Shown piece by piece: positions 43,186-52,893 of a stretch of 64,000 nucleotides of DNA (positions within the stretch are counted from its first letter, which is position 1; each line of letters begins with the position of its first letter). The position numbers and the translations under genes are program-made. The notes beneath the pieces are model-generated. The model was given only the letters and a program-made list of their open reading frames with translations. It had not been told where the DNA came from and searched no databases. The DNA comes from Eutrophocola sp965662685 (GTDB taxonomy: Bacteria; Pseudomonadota; Gammaproteobacteria; Pseudomonadales; Pseudohongiellaceae). The DNA lies in the NCBI GenBank assembly GCA_965662685.1, contig CBFIIQ010000003.1:1-64000 (forward strand), written 5' to 3'.

Positions 43186-45813
43186 TCAGTTAACAAGCGA
43201 GTTTGCCATTATCTGATTGATTCTGTTCAGTAATTTTTCTGGTGAAAAAGGCTTGGCCAGAAATGATTCTGTACCGTGTTGAATGCCATGCAAGGCAAGC
43301 GCATCCTCTGGATAGCCTGATATGTATAACACCGGAATATCTGGATGCTGTTTGCTAATCAATTCCGCCAGTTCCACCCCCTTCATACCCTTCATTACTA
43401 CATCTGTAATGAGCATATCAATGGGGGAGTTCAGTCTGGCTAACAAATCCAGGGCTTCAATCCCTGATTCAGCTGTCATTACTTGATGACCGGCTTTTTC
43501 CAATACTGAACTGGTGTATTCCTTTATTTCCTTTTCGTTTTCAACAACCAGAATCGAATAGAATTTCTTTCCTTTATTGAGAAAGATCTCTTCAGTTTCC
43601 TGACTTTTGTTCTTTATATCTGTTACAGGTAAATAGACGATAAAAGTGGTGCCTTTGTTTATTTCACTGTTGACCCGAATGGTGCCCATTGATTGCTGGA
43701 TAATGCCGTAAACCGTCGATAGTCCCAAGCCGGTACCGGTGTTTTTGGTCGTAAAAAACGGATCAAAAATATGTTTACTGATATTGCTGTCCATACCGAT
43801 ACCGTTATCACTTACTATCATTTCAATATATGCGCCTGTTTTAATTTCCAGAGCTGTGGCTTGGCTTGAAGAAATCATTGACTCCTTGCAAGTGATTTTT
43901 AATGTTCCGCCATCAGGCATTGCATCTTTTGCGTTAACGACGAGGTTGAGCAAGACTTGTTGCAATTGCCCGGGATCGGAAAAGACTTTCTTATCGCTAT
44001 CTTCAAGTTCCAGTTCAAGAACTATGCTTTCGCCCAGCACGCTCCTGATCATTTCGGCGGAATCATCCACAATCATTCCCAACCTGACCGGCACATGACG
44101 CACTGCCTGTCGACGGCTGAAAGTCAGTAATTTCTGGGTTAATTCTGCTGCGCGATTACCGGCTTTTTTGATTTGCTCAAGAATTTTACCAACAGGTTCA
44201 TTCTTGGCGTGATCTTCCAGAAGTATTTCGCTATAACCATTTATGACTGTCAGTAAATTATTAAAATCATGAGCAATACCGCCGGCCAGTCGCCCTATGG
44301 ACTCCATACGTTGACTAAACTCCAGCTGTTGTTCCAGTTGGGAACGTTCTTCCTCTCGTTTTTTTTGCAAGGTAATGTCCTGCACTGTCGACTGAATCAG
44401 TGGCCCATCTGCCGACTCAAATGCCATTAAATGTATTTTGCCCAGCCATTTTTCTCCGTTTGGTCTGATATGCCACCATTCAAAAGTTGCCCGGCCAGTA
44501 GCGAGTACTTTCTTTGTATTTTCCTCAAAGGCCTCTGCAATACTTCCTGAGATGTCCTGCTCATTTGCAGAAAATGCTGCTAGCGGTTTGCCAATCAATT
44601 CTTCTTTAGTCTGGTATCCGTATTGCTTCACCGCTGCTATATTCATATCCAGAAATATTTGCTGATCAACTATCACCATAGGTATATGGGAACCTTCAAA
44701 AATACTCTTGCGATAGTTTTCTGAATTGCGGAATTTATGACTAAGACTCAAGGTGTTTAGTAAGCCTGCACTGATTAGCACGATGATGGCAATAAGTGCC
44801 AGTGTTACGGTATAAATATTATTATTTAAATATTGTCGAAGAGTCAGTTCTCCTGCATTGGCAAAGGGGCCAATCCTGAGTTCACGCATCAGAAGCTCAA
44901 CTTCGCTATAGGGAAGTGGTGCCGTAAAGCCACTGATATTCACCGCCCGGGCTATATTGCTATGCGGTTCTATATCGAGGACTGCACGTGTTAAGTTACG
45001 AATGAATATCTCATCATGGGGAGCGGTTACTGCAAAGGCAACTTCTGGATACAGTCTGGTGCTGTGTGGAAGTGGATAGTCTATGTTCTGACCCTGGATG
45101 CCAGCTGGCAAAATTTTCAAAGCCTGTTCACAGCGTGTAGCAAAATTCTGGAAAGTGCTGGCAGCAATTACGCCAACATCTGCGTCTCCGGAGCATACAC
45201 TGTCGATGACCCTTTCATAAGAAAACTGGAAGTCCATGGATTCCAGGTCTGTCTCTGTCTCGATACCCAGTTCCTGCCAATCCCTGACAGCGGATAACCA
45301 GCCTCCCAGTGCCAGTTCAGATAGCGCTACCACCTTGCTACCTTTGATATCGCTCATGGACTGGATATCAGTGTTGTCTGCGCGAGTAAAAACCGTGCCG
45401 GCAAGCCAGGGTGAATCTGTATTGGCGACTGGCTGGGTGATGGTGGCCAGTATGCGCAACTCACTTTCCAGGTTTATCTCTACCAGAGCTGCCGGAGTAA
45501 TAAAGGCAAGGTCCAGAGATTGCTCCTCAATAGCCTGGATCAATGCTTCTATTGTAGAAAACCCTACTACTTCAAATTGGTAACCGGATAGCCTGGAATC
45601 GAGATATTCGCTAAAGGGGAGAAATGAATTTGGCGTTTGTATCTGGCCGGTAATAGTCCCAATAGTGATTGTTTTAGTGGTCTGGGCGTTTAGTAATGAC
45701 GAGCAGGAAAGCAGGCCTGTAATCAATATGACACGGCAGGCAACGCCCATGAATCGGAGGCAAAATCCCGGGAAAAACAGAGAAGGGAGTACACGGTTTA
45801 TAGCTATGTTCAT
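43186..45813 (-). CDS. Hybrid sensor histidine kinase with phosphonate-binding-like sensor
   Basis: A single-chain two-component protein of 875 residues. After a signal (SLLNAQ), residues ~45-330 form a PhnD-like periplasmic binding domain (TIGTITGQIQTPNSFLPFSEYLDSRL, GDADVGVIAASTF). A transmembrane segment (VTLALIAIIVLISAGLL) leads to a PAS domain (FLDMNIAAVKQYGYQTKEELIG), HisKA (RLAGGIAHDFNNLLTVINGYSE, H-box His), HATPase (NLVVNAKDAMPDGG, GLGLSTVYGI), and a C-terminal receiver with Asp in MLITDVVMKG. ATG 45813 is preferred to the longer frame beginning at 45939. The ligand is unknown; it may be a phosphonate or an analogue. Confidence 0.92.
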   Translation of the reverse strand: MNIAINRVLPSLFFPGFCLRFMGVACRVILITGLLSCSSLLNAQTTKTITIGTITGQIQTPNSFLPFSEYLDSRLSGYQFEVVGFSTIEALIQAIEEQSLDLAFITPAALVEINLESELRILATITQPVANTDSPWLAGTVFTRADNTDIQSMSDIKGSKVVALSELALGGWLSAVRDWQELGIETETDLESMDFQFSYERVIDSVCSGDADVGVIAASTFQNFATRCEQALKILPAGIQGQNIDYPLPHSTRLYPEVAFAVTAPHDEIFIRNLTRAVLDIEPHSNIARAVNISGFTAPLPYSEVELLMRELRIGPFANAGELTLRQYLNNNIYTVTLALIAIIVLISAGLLNTLSLSHKFRNSENYRKSIFEGSHIPMVIVDQQIFLDMNIAAVKQYGYQTKEELIGKPLAAFSANEQDISGSIAEAFEENTKKVLATGRATFEWWHIRPNGEKWLGKIHLMAFESADGPLIQSTVQDITLQKKREEERSQLEQQLEFSQRMESIGRLAGGIAHDFNNLLTVINGYSEILLEDHAKNEPVGKILEQIKKAGNRAAELTQKLLTFSRRQAVRHVPVRLGMIVDDSAEMIRSVLGESIVLELELEDSDKKVFSDPGQLQQVLLNLVVNAKDAMPDGGTLKITCKESMISSSQATALEIKTGAYIEMIVSDNGIGMDSNISKHIFDPFFTTKNTGTGLGLSTVYGIIQQSMGTIRVNSEINKGTTFIVYLPVTDIKNKSQETEEIFLNKGKKFYSILVVENEKEIKEYTSSVLEKAGHQVMTAESGIEALDLLARLNSPIDMLITDVVMKGMKGVELAELISKQHPDIPVLYISGYPEDALALHGIQHGTESFLAKPFSPEKLLNRINQIMANSLVN

Positions 45814-46199
45814 GTCTTTACCGGTTTGGTGCCCCGAGCGCATGTGTCCAGGGGCTATGATTCCAATACCCGGCACTGTCAAAATCAGCAAAACAATATA
45901 TGCCAAATGTGTCGTCTTATCCAGACAGCGATTGTGCAATAAGGTGCCAAAATAGTTCCTGAATATTCCAGCGGGTTTCTTTTCTGCACCTTACATGAGC
46001 AATTATTTTCCATGTGTAGCAGGTATATGGTGAAAAGCAGATCTTCAAGGGTTTTATAACCTGCTGATATTTAATAAAAAAAGGAAATAATAATGCTGCT
46101 ATTCAAATTTTGAAAAAAATTGGCCTAAATTTTGCTGAACAACAATGTAAGTTTTAATAGTGTTTTCTCAAATTAATAATCAATACCTGGAGGAACCAC

Positions 46200-46280
46200 T
46201 TGCAAGCAAGAGATCGATATCTCGGTCGATCCCTGAAGACCGGCTCTGTTAAGGGAACCTCCTATAGCAGAGTCAAATAG
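46200..46280 (+). CDS. Possible 26-residue basic peptide (leader or small protein)
   Basis: TTG start at 46200 with a textbook GGAGGA (46189-46194) five bases upstream; 26 codons to TAG at 46278. The product is basic (QARDRYLGRSLKTGSVKG then TSYSRVK). The stop codon is one base before an 8-bp hairpin. I do not recognise it. The strong ribosome-binding site and placement argue for translation; the TTG start and lack of any conservation check argue for caution. Confidence 0.35.
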   Translation: MQARDRYLGRSLKTGSVKGTSYSRVK

Positions 46281-46281
46281 C

Positions 46282-46310
46282 AGAACTGGTGCTTATACCT
46301 TGCCAGTTCT
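46282..46310 (+). terminator. Hairpin after the small ORF
   Basis: AGAACTGG (46282-46289) pairs perfectly with CCAGTTCT (46303-46310) across a 13-base loop, then TTGCGG. The T-run is short (TCTTT), so it may be a terminator of a small transcript or an attenuator hairpin. Confidence 0.45.
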
Positions 46311-46599
46311 TTGCGGTTAATCTGCTGACAGCACTCTATCTGTTACAGATTATTTATAAACCCTGCTGGTAATAAATGTGTGTGACGTTACCAACAGTTT
46401 TTCAGAATTTTTGAGCTCGTGCTGGATTCAGAAAAGCTGTGTGGGGGGGAGGCAGCAATGATATTGCTGTCTGGATAACATCAGGAAATTCAAGGCTTGC
46501 CATAAGCCTTTGCGAATAATATTTTTGCACCGCAATTTCCAATACCCATTACCGGCTTAACTATCTGGTCCATGATCTGGACTGGCAGGCAGGTAAACC

Positions 46600-48075
46600 A
46601 TGTTAAGCAATATTCTTCACCGATGTGCAGTTATCAGGTTAACAGCTATTTCGCTATTGCTTGCACTGCATTTTTCTCCATTGGTTCACGCGAATGAAAA
46701 CCTCGTGCTGGACAATCTGGTATTTGTTCCTGCGTCTATTGCCGGGCAGCTTGAACTGCATCAGTCAGCAGAGCAGGATTCACAGAATTTAAATTTACTT
46801 AACGACTATGCCTCGCAATCATTTATCGGCAATATTTCAGATCCAGTAGCAAGCTTCCAGGTGGATGAGTACCAAAACAGGATTTACGAAATTGAGGGAA
46901 ATGCCGGATATTTCTCCCCTGAACTTACTGAAGTGCTGCATTCACTAGGTTCTTACTATCTGGAAAACCAGCTTTATGATGAGGCTTTGGTAAATTTCGA
47001 GCGCGAAGAATACATCAATCGCATTCATTTTGGCCTTTACTCGGAAGCCCTTATTCCCTCCATCAAATCCCAGATAAATGTGTTGAAAGCAAGTGGCAGG
47101 CATTATGAGGTGGATGATAAGCATCGCTCACTACTATATCTGTTGGGCAAGTGCTACGGCAGTAATGACTTGCGAATCCTGCCGGAGGTTATAGCGTTTG
47201 CCGATTGGAACAGGGAACGTTTCAATGAAATTGTGCGCTATGAGTTATCCAGTATCCCACTGCTTGGTTTGAGTACCGGTATTGGCAGTGGCTTGGGAAG
47301 CAGAGATGAATTGCGGGCAAAAGCGTTTGAAAATCTCAATGAAGCGGCGATCCAGTATGCCAGGGCTCTGGCCTTGATGGTTGAAAATCAGCAATGGAGT
47401 GATCCCGCGCTGTTTCATCTGGAAAATCGTCTGCTGGAAACCGCATTCCTGCAAGCAAGTCGGCAGCAGGTTATCAGGGATCCGGACGAGTATCTTTATG
47501 ATCAGGATCTGGAAGCACGGATGTATGCAAAAGGAGACTATGCCCGTCTTGCCAGAGATGCCTATCACTACGGGATTAAATCCTATGACCGGCAATTGCA
47601 GTATTTACGTAATAACCCCAATGCCAGTGTTGGGCAATTTGTAGAAACGCTGTTGGCGTATGGTGACTGGTATTTGCTGTTTGGCAAACAGGGCGCTGCG
47701 ACAGCCAAATACAATGAAGCAGAGGATTTTCTCGCCTCCTATGATCTGGAAGCCCAGGTTATTTCCAAAGTGCTTACACCCGATATCCCTGTGTCATTAC
47801 CGCAATTCACAGCCACCCCCCATCACCTGCCAAGCCTTGAATTACAATCCAGAATGATGAATTCCTATCGCGGCTTTATAGATGTCAGATTCAGAATTAA
47901 TCGTAATGGTAATGCGCGTAATGTTGAAGTGCTGGCCAGTTCAGATAATACCAGTACGCCAGTGGAAAAACGTCTGTTGAGAACAATCAGCAATTCCCGG
48001 TTCAGGCCTGCCATGAATGAAGACAATCAAGCGCGTTATGAACAGGTTGCCTTGCGTTACTACTATAGCTACTAG
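46600..48075 (+). CDS. Exported protein with helical repeats and C-terminal TonB-C-like domain
   Basis: A 491-residue protein with a signal ending LVHANE. Residues ~90-390 are helical, TPR-like (LTEVLHSLGSYYLENQLYDEALVNFEREEY; AYGDWYLLFGKQGAATAKYNEAEDFLA). The last ~90 residues contain the TonB C-terminal pattern (GFIDVRFRINRNGNARNVEVLASSDNT, LLRTISNSRFRPAM). It shares composition with the 37261 protein but in reversed order. No proline-rich linker or N-terminal anchor of a true energiser is present. ATG is preceded by GGCAGGCAGG. A solo gene after a long leader region. Confidence 0.82.
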   Translation: MLSNILHRCAVIRLTAISLLLALHFSPLVHANENLVLDNLVFVPASIAGQLELHQSAEQDSQNLNLLNDYASQSFIGNISDPVASFQVDEYQNRIYEIEGNAGYFSPELTEVLHSLGSYYLENQLYDEALVNFEREEYINRIHFGLYSEALIPSIKSQINVLKASGRHYEVDDKHRSLLYLLGKCYGSNDLRILPEVIAFADWNRERFNEIVRYELSSIPLLGLSTGIGSGLGSRDELRAKAFENLNEAAIQYARALALMVENQQWSDPALFHLENRLLETAFLQASRQQVIRDPDEYLYDQDLEARMYAKGDYARLARDAYHYGIKSYDRQLQYLRNNPNASVGQFVETLLAYGDWYLLFGKQGAATAKYNEAEDFLASYDLEAQVISKVLTPDIPVSLPQFTATPHHLPSLELQSRMMNSYRGFIDVRFRINRNGNARNVEVLASSDNTSTPVEKRLLRTISNSRFRPAMNEDNQARYEQVALRYYYSY

Positions 48076-48151
48076 CCGTGCTTGAAACAGTAGCCAGAAA
48101 CGGATGATATCGCTCTGTCAGCTGTGCTTTGACTTGTGGTATCGTTAATCC

Positions 48152-50119
48152 ATGCCAAGAACCAAAATAAACACCTGCTACAGACCTTATTGCGAGCTGG
48201 AGCCTTTGAACCAGCAGCAAAAACAGCACAGGCTATTTGTGTATTTTCAGCAGATTGTTGTGTGTGCCCTGATTCTGATTTCACCTACCTGCCTGCTACA
48301 GGCACAGGAATACAAGCATTCCAAAAAACCGCCCCTGCATGGCCAGCATTGGGTGGCGGTAGCGGGTAAACCACTTGCAGCCTCGGCAGGATCGAGAATA
48401 TTTAATCAGGGCGGTAATGCAGTTGATGCAGCGGCCGCCATGCTGGCTGTTTCAGCGACTATCTGGGATACCATGGGCTGGGGTGGCGAGACTCAGGCTC
48501 TTATACACGATCCTCATAGTGGCAAAGTCATTGCGATTAATGCCCTCGGTGTGGCGCCATCTGAGGCAACACCTGAGAAATACCGCAGTCTGGGAATGGC
48601 GCATCCACCGGATTATGGCCCTTTTGCTGCCGTGACGCCGGGAACTCCCGGCGGTCTTTTGGTGATGCTGGCGGAATACGGCACTATGAGCCTTGCTCAA
48701 GTGCTTGCGCCGGCAATGGAATTGGCAACGGGTTACCCCATTGAGCAGGTCCAGGCTGAAACAATACAGCTCTACAAAGACCTGATCATGCAATGGCCTG
48801 ATTCAAGAGATGTGCTGTTGCCCCACTTTAATCCGCGTAATCCCGGTGGCTGGTTCGCACCGCGACCAGGTGAAATTTTTCACCAACCTGACCTGTACAA
48901 TATGCTTTCCAGACTGGTGGCAGCCGAACAACAGGCACTAGCTTCGGGCAGTGATCGCAAACAGGCCATTTATAAGGCTTACGATCGTTTTTATCGTGGT
49001 GACATAGCCAGCGAACTGGTAGAAGCAACACAGCAGGCAGGAGGGTTGATTACCCTTGCAGATCTGGATCAATGGCAGGTGTATATAGAAGAACCTGTCA
49101 GTACTACCTATAAGGATATCGAAGTATTCAAGCTCAATACCTGGGTGCAGGGACCGGTATTACTGCAGATGCTCAATATGCTGGAGAACTATGATCTCAA
49201 AGGCATGGGCTATAACAGCCCTGAATATATCCATACCCTGTATCAGGTCATGAGTCTTGCCTTTGCCGATCGGGATTTTTACTACGGTGACCCTTACTAC
49301 CCGCCCTCTGAACCCTTACAGGGACTGCTGTCCAAGGAGTATGCCAGCAAGCGTTTACTGGAGATCGACGAAAATTTTAATCGCTTTATTGTGAAACCGG
49401 GAGATCCCTATCCATTTCAGGGGGAAGATAATCCTTTTGCTGATTTGCTCGAGCAGTGGTTGCCGCAGATAGAGTATCCAGATGATCTGGTGGCAACGGC
49501 CAGCCTTAATAGTATGGATCATGATCAGGGCTTTCATGCTGGTACAACTACCATACAAACTGCCGATGCAGAGGGCTGGGTGGTCTCCCTGACCCCAAGC
49601 GGAGGCTGGATTCCCGCTTTTATAGCAGGGAACACCGGTGTTGGATTGTCCCAACGCCTGCAAAGCTTTGTGATGTCAGCGGAAAGGAATCCATTCAATC
49701 TGATGGAGCCGGGGAAAAGACCCCGGGCCACATTGACGCCTTCCATGGCCCTGAGAAACGGCAAGCCCTTGCTGTCTTTTGCTGTGCAGGGTGGCGATAC
49801 CCAGGAACAGAACCTGCTGCAGTTTTTCCTCAATATAGTCGAGTTTGGTATGGATGTGCAGCAGGCGACCGAGGCTGCGAATATTAACAGTTACCAGGTG
49901 CATAGTTCTTTTGGTAATCATGCCATGCAGCCGGGTCGACTCTTGCTCAGAGCCGATACCTCCCCTGTGATTATCCAGCGCTTGATGAGCATGGGTTATC
50001 AAGTGGAAACCGAGGAGTTAACCTCAGGGCCTATTAACGGGATATTTTTTGATCAGCGCCAGGGCGGAATGATTGGCGGGTCCAGTAACTATGGCGATGA
50101 TTACGGTATAGCCTGGTAA
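48152..50119 (+). CDS. Gamma-glutamyltransferase family protein (divergent)
   Basis: N-terminal nucleophile hydrolase fold: GGNAVDAAAAMLAVSATIWDTMGWGGE is the family N-terminal signature, AVTPGTPGGLLVMLAEYG and the autocleavage region GFHAGTTTIQTADAEGWVVSLT are present. In the usual motif TTHFSVVD the His and Ser are changed (TTTIQTAD), although the first Thr pair remains, so the nucleophile could survive but specificity is likely altered. The N-terminus has about 30 polar residues before a hydrophobic signal (FQQIVVCALILISPTCLLQAQ). Family enzymes cleave gamma-glutamyl bonds of glutathione or acyl groups; the substrate is not predicted here. Confidence 0.88.
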   Translation: MPRTKINTCYRPYCELEPLNQQQKQHRLFVYFQQIVVCALILISPTCLLQAQEYKHSKKPPLHGQHWVAVAGKPLAASAGSRIFNQGGNAVDAAAAMLAVSATIWDTMGWGGETQALIHDPHSGKVIAINALGVAPSEATPEKYRSLGMAHPPDYGPFAAVTPGTPGGLLVMLAEYGTMSLAQVLAPAMELATGYPIEQVQAETIQLYKDLIMQWPDSRDVLLPHFNPRNPGGWFAPRPGEIFHQPDLYNMLSRLVAAEQQALASGSDRKQAIYKAYDRFYRGDIASELVEATQQAGGLITLADLDQWQVYIEEPVSTTYKDIEVFKLNTWVQGPVLLQMLNMLENYDLKGMGYNSPEYIHTLYQVMSLAFADRDFYYGDPYYPPSEPLQGLLSKEYASKRLLEIDENFNRFIVKPGDPYPFQGEDNPFADLLEQWLPQIEYPDDLVATASLNSMDHDQGFHAGTTTIQTADAEGWVVSLTPSGGWIPAFIAGNTGVGLSQRLQSFVMSAERNPFNLMEPGKRPRATLTPSMALRNGKPLLSFAVQGGDTQEQNLLQFFLNIVEFGMDVQQATEAANINSYQVHSSFGNHAMQPGRLLLRADTSPVIIQRLMSMGYQVETEELTSGPINGIFFDQRQGGMIGGSSNYGDDYGIAW

Positions 50120-50211
50120 TTGGCTGTGAAGTCCGTTCTTTGCTTGCGACAAGGCCTGTGCACAAGCAACTCCATAAACTTCAACCTTTCCCCGGGGCGC
50201 ACAAATCCAAC

Positions 50212-50232
50212 ACTTGAGACTTGTGACTTCTA
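50212..50232. repeat. Degenerate heptamer repeat, locus A
   Basis: Three consecutive heptamers, ACTTGAG, ACTTGTG and ACTTCTA, share ACTT at the start. On the other strand the units read as variants of CAAGT. They belong to the heptamer family seen at 52894, 53007 and 57351. Confidence 0.5.
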
Positions 50233-50395
50233 ACAACCCCGTTTTCTCTATTTAAGTTAATCCAGATCAAACCATATTCCTGTGTTGCTGGTGACAATAA
50301 CGATTATTTCATATTTTTTGTTTTTGCCTGATTTTCAGCCAAAAATACTCAAAAATACGGTTATTTTCTGAACGTTTCAGAGGGGTAAAATAGCA

Positions 50396-52882
50396 ATGGA
50401 TTACCTTATAAAAATAAGTAAATTGATTCTCTGCGCATGGCTGGTCATGATTATCAGTGCCTGCACCCAGTCTGTCTCTCCGGGCAACAAACAGAATGAT
50501 GTGAGCCTGGATATCAGCGCTGTTGAATCCCCCGAGGCGCTAGCTGGACTGATAGATGAATACTGTACCGGATGTCATAACTTTGAAGACTATTCCGGTG
50601 GTATAGATCTGGAAGGTCTGGGTCCGGAAAACATTCATATCGCGCCAGATCTGGGCGAGAAGGTAATCAAGCGCCTGCGGGCAGGTATGATGCCTCCTGT
50701 TGGAGAGCCACGACCGGACGTTGCTGCCATGCAGTCATTGGCATCCGCGCTGGAAAATACCATAGACAGTCATGCTGTGATCAAACCTGGTCGTCCCGGA
50801 TTACATCGGTTAAACAGGACTGAATACCAGAATGCCATTCGTGATTTGTTTGCCATGGAAGTCAATGCCGCAGGCTTTCTACCCGCAGATGATTCCAGTA
50901 ATGGTTTTGATAATCAGGCAGGGGCGCTCTCACTTTCACCGGCCCTGCTTGAAGCCTATCTTTCCGCTGCCGCTGATATCAGCCAGCTGGCTGTAGGAAT
51001 ATCCAATGGCCCGGAACAAACCCTGTATCGGGTGCGTGAGGATGCAAACCAGAATTTTCGTATTGAAGGCCTGCCTTTTGGCACCCGGGGTGGTCTGAAA
51101 TTCACCCATAACTTTCCGGTGGATGGTGAATATACCTTCAAGACCTATGCCATTACCCTCGGCAATATGGGCAGTGACAGACCCTTTGGCACGGTTCGAG
51201 GAGAACAACTGGAAGTCATGATCGACGGTGAGCTGGTCAAGGTATTTGATTGGGACAGGGAACTGGGTGTTAACCGGCGCTTTTCGGCTCCAGTAGATGA
51301 AGAAGAAATCGGTGAAAACCTGCCGACTCTGGATGTCACTGTTCCGGTCAGTGGAGGTCCCCATGAAATAGGTATTACTTTTGTAGCCCGGAATTTTGCC
51401 CCGGGCCTGGATATGAACAACGACTTTGAACGCAGTACTATCGAGACCGGTGGGCTGCCTGGTTATACCTGGTATCCCCATGTGGGAAGTGTCAGGGTCG
51501 ATGGTCCCTATAATGAAAGTGGGATCTCTTCCACGCCAAGTCGTCAAAAAATTTACAGTTGTTATCCTGAAGGTTCAGGGCAATACAATAGCTGTGCGCA
51601 GGAAATCATCGATAACCTGACTGAACTGGCTTTTCGTGGTTTTAACGAGCCAGCGGATCGTGACAAATTAATGCAGTTTTTTGATCAGGGGCTGAGTAAT
51701 AACAACAGCTTTGATGAAGGTATTGCATTGGTTATCCAACGTATTCTTTCTGATCCCAAGTTTATTTACCGTATTGAAAAGGAACCACAAGACCTGCAGC
51801 CTGGGGATGTTTATGCCATTACTGATCTTGATCTGGCATCACGTCTCTCCTTTTTCCTGTGGAGCAGTATTCCGGACAAGCCGCTGATTGAACTGGCTAA
51901 AACCGGTCAGCTAAAAAATGCGGAGGTACTGAATCAGCAAGTCAGCCGAATGTTGGAGGACCCTCGCTCCAAAGCGTTTACGCGTAATTTTGCCGGACAG
52001 TGGCTGGCCTTGAGAAACCTGGAAGCCCATGAGCCGGTCACAGACCAGTTTCCTGATTTTGATAATCTGTTGCGTCAGTCACAGCGTCAGGAAGTCGAAT
52101 TACTGCTGGATAGTATTATTCGGGACAACCGTCCAATAACGGATATTCTTACTGCTGACTATACCTTTGTGAATGAGCGTCTAGCCATGCATTACGGTAT
52201 TCCCGGTATCAAAGGCGAGCGTTTTCGTCGTGTCGAACTGGGCGGTGATCTGGCCATTCGGGCCGGTATCCTTGGTAAATCCAGTTCTCTAACCGTGCCT
52301 TCTCAACCAGGCAGAACCTCTCCGGTAAAAAGAGGTTATTGGGTGCTGGCAAGCATTCTGGGTGTCGAGCCACCACCACCTCCTCCCAACGTTAAAATAG
52401 TTCCGCCCAAGCAGGCCGGTAGTGGTGGTGATAACGCTGACGTACCTTCCATGCGTGAATGGATGGAAGGACATCGTACCAATCCAGCCTGTGCAGGTTG
52501 TCATCGCATGATGGATCCCATTGGCTTTGCGCTGGAATCCTTTGATGCCATTGGTCGTTACCGTGAAGAGGAAAATGGCAAGCCGATAGATACCAAAACC
52601 CGGCTTTATGATGGTCAGGAAATAACAAGTGCAGCAGATCTGACCAGCTTCCTGCTCAATTATCGTGAGAGTGTAGCGCGCAATGTCACTCAGAAGATGC
52701 TGACCTATGCTATTGGTCGAGGTATGGAAGTTGAGGACATGCCCCTGGTGCGACAAGTGCAGGACATCGCCCGTAAAGATGATTATCGTTTTCAGACACT
52801 AATTACTGCGGTGGTAAATAGTGAGGCTTTTCTGAATAATGAAGTTGCCGGGGCAGATGAACCAGCAGTTGCTTTGAAATAG
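50396..52882 (+). CDS. DUF1592/DUF1588/DUF1587-type cytochrome c lipoprotein
   Basis: An 828-residue predicted lipoprotein (lipobox IISAC). Order: a short cytochrome c-like domain with CTGCH (residue ~58), DUF1587 (LHRLNRTEYQNAIRDLFAM), a central beta domain resembling a carbohydrate-binding module (residues ~200-380), DUF1592 (YAITDLDLASRLSFFLWSSIPDKPL), DUF1588 (GRTSPVKRGYWVLASILGVEPPPPPP) and DUF1585 (ACAGCHRMMDPIGFALE, including a second CxxCH). This architecture is common in Planctomycetes and many proteobacteria, normally with a DUF1552 gene next door; none is seen here. A role in extracellular electron transfer or oxidation is unproven. Confidence 0.92.
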   Translation: MDYLIKISKLILCAWLVMIISACTQSVSPGNKQNDVSLDISAVESPEALAGLIDEYCTGCHNFEDYSGGIDLEGLGPENIHIAPDLGEKVIKRLRAGMMPPVGEPRPDVAAMQSLASALENTIDSHAVIKPGRPGLHRLNRTEYQNAIRDLFAMEVNAAGFLPADDSSNGFDNQAGALSLSPALLEAYLSAAADISQLAVGISNGPEQTLYRVREDANQNFRIEGLPFGTRGGLKFTHNFPVDGEYTFKTYAITLGNMGSDRPFGTVRGEQLEVMIDGELVKVFDWDRELGVNRRFSAPVDEEEIGENLPTLDVTVPVSGGPHEIGITFVARNFAPGLDMNNDFERSTIETGGLPGYTWYPHVGSVRVDGPYNESGISSTPSRQKIYSCYPEGSGQYNSCAQEIIDNLTELAFRGFNEPADRDKLMQFFDQGLSNNNSFDEGIALVIQRILSDPKFIYRIEKEPQDLQPGDVYAITDLDLASRLSFFLWSSIPDKPLIELAKTGQLKNAEVLNQQVSRMLEDPRSKAFTRNFAGQWLALRNLEAHEPVTDQFPDFDNLLRQSQRQEVELLLDSIIRDNRPITDILTADYTFVNERLAMHYGIPGIKGERFRRVELGGDLAIRAGILGKSSSLTVPSQPGRTSPVKRGYWVLASILGVEPPPPPPNVKIVPPKQAGSGGDNADVPSMREWMEGHRTNPACAGCHRMMDPIGFALESFDAIGRYREEENGKPIDTKTRLYDGQEITSAADLTSFLLNYRESVARNVTQKMLTYAIGRGMEVEDMPLVRQVQDIARKDDYRFQTLITAVVNSEAFLNNEVAGADEPAVALK

Positions 52883-52893
52883 TAAAAAAATAG

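Larger units (their letters stand above)
45814..46599. other. Long intergenic region with a candidate structured RNA and small ORF
   Basis: Apart from the small ORF (46200-46280) and hairpin (46282-46310) listed separately, the rest is AT-rich with no credible gene. Between 46189 and 46275 other pairings are possible: GGAGG (46189-46193) with CCTCC (46258-46262), GATCGA with TCGATC (46212-46231), and GGCTCTG with CAGAGTC (one G-U). They may be alternatives of one leader RNA. Promoters for the divergent kinase and the 46600 gene should lie here. Confidence 0.4.

Noticed and set aside
46141..46310. Known riboswitch classes (cobalamin, TPP, FMN, glycine, c-di-GMP)
   Set aside because: None of their conserved cores could be found by eye; only unspecified pairing is claimed.
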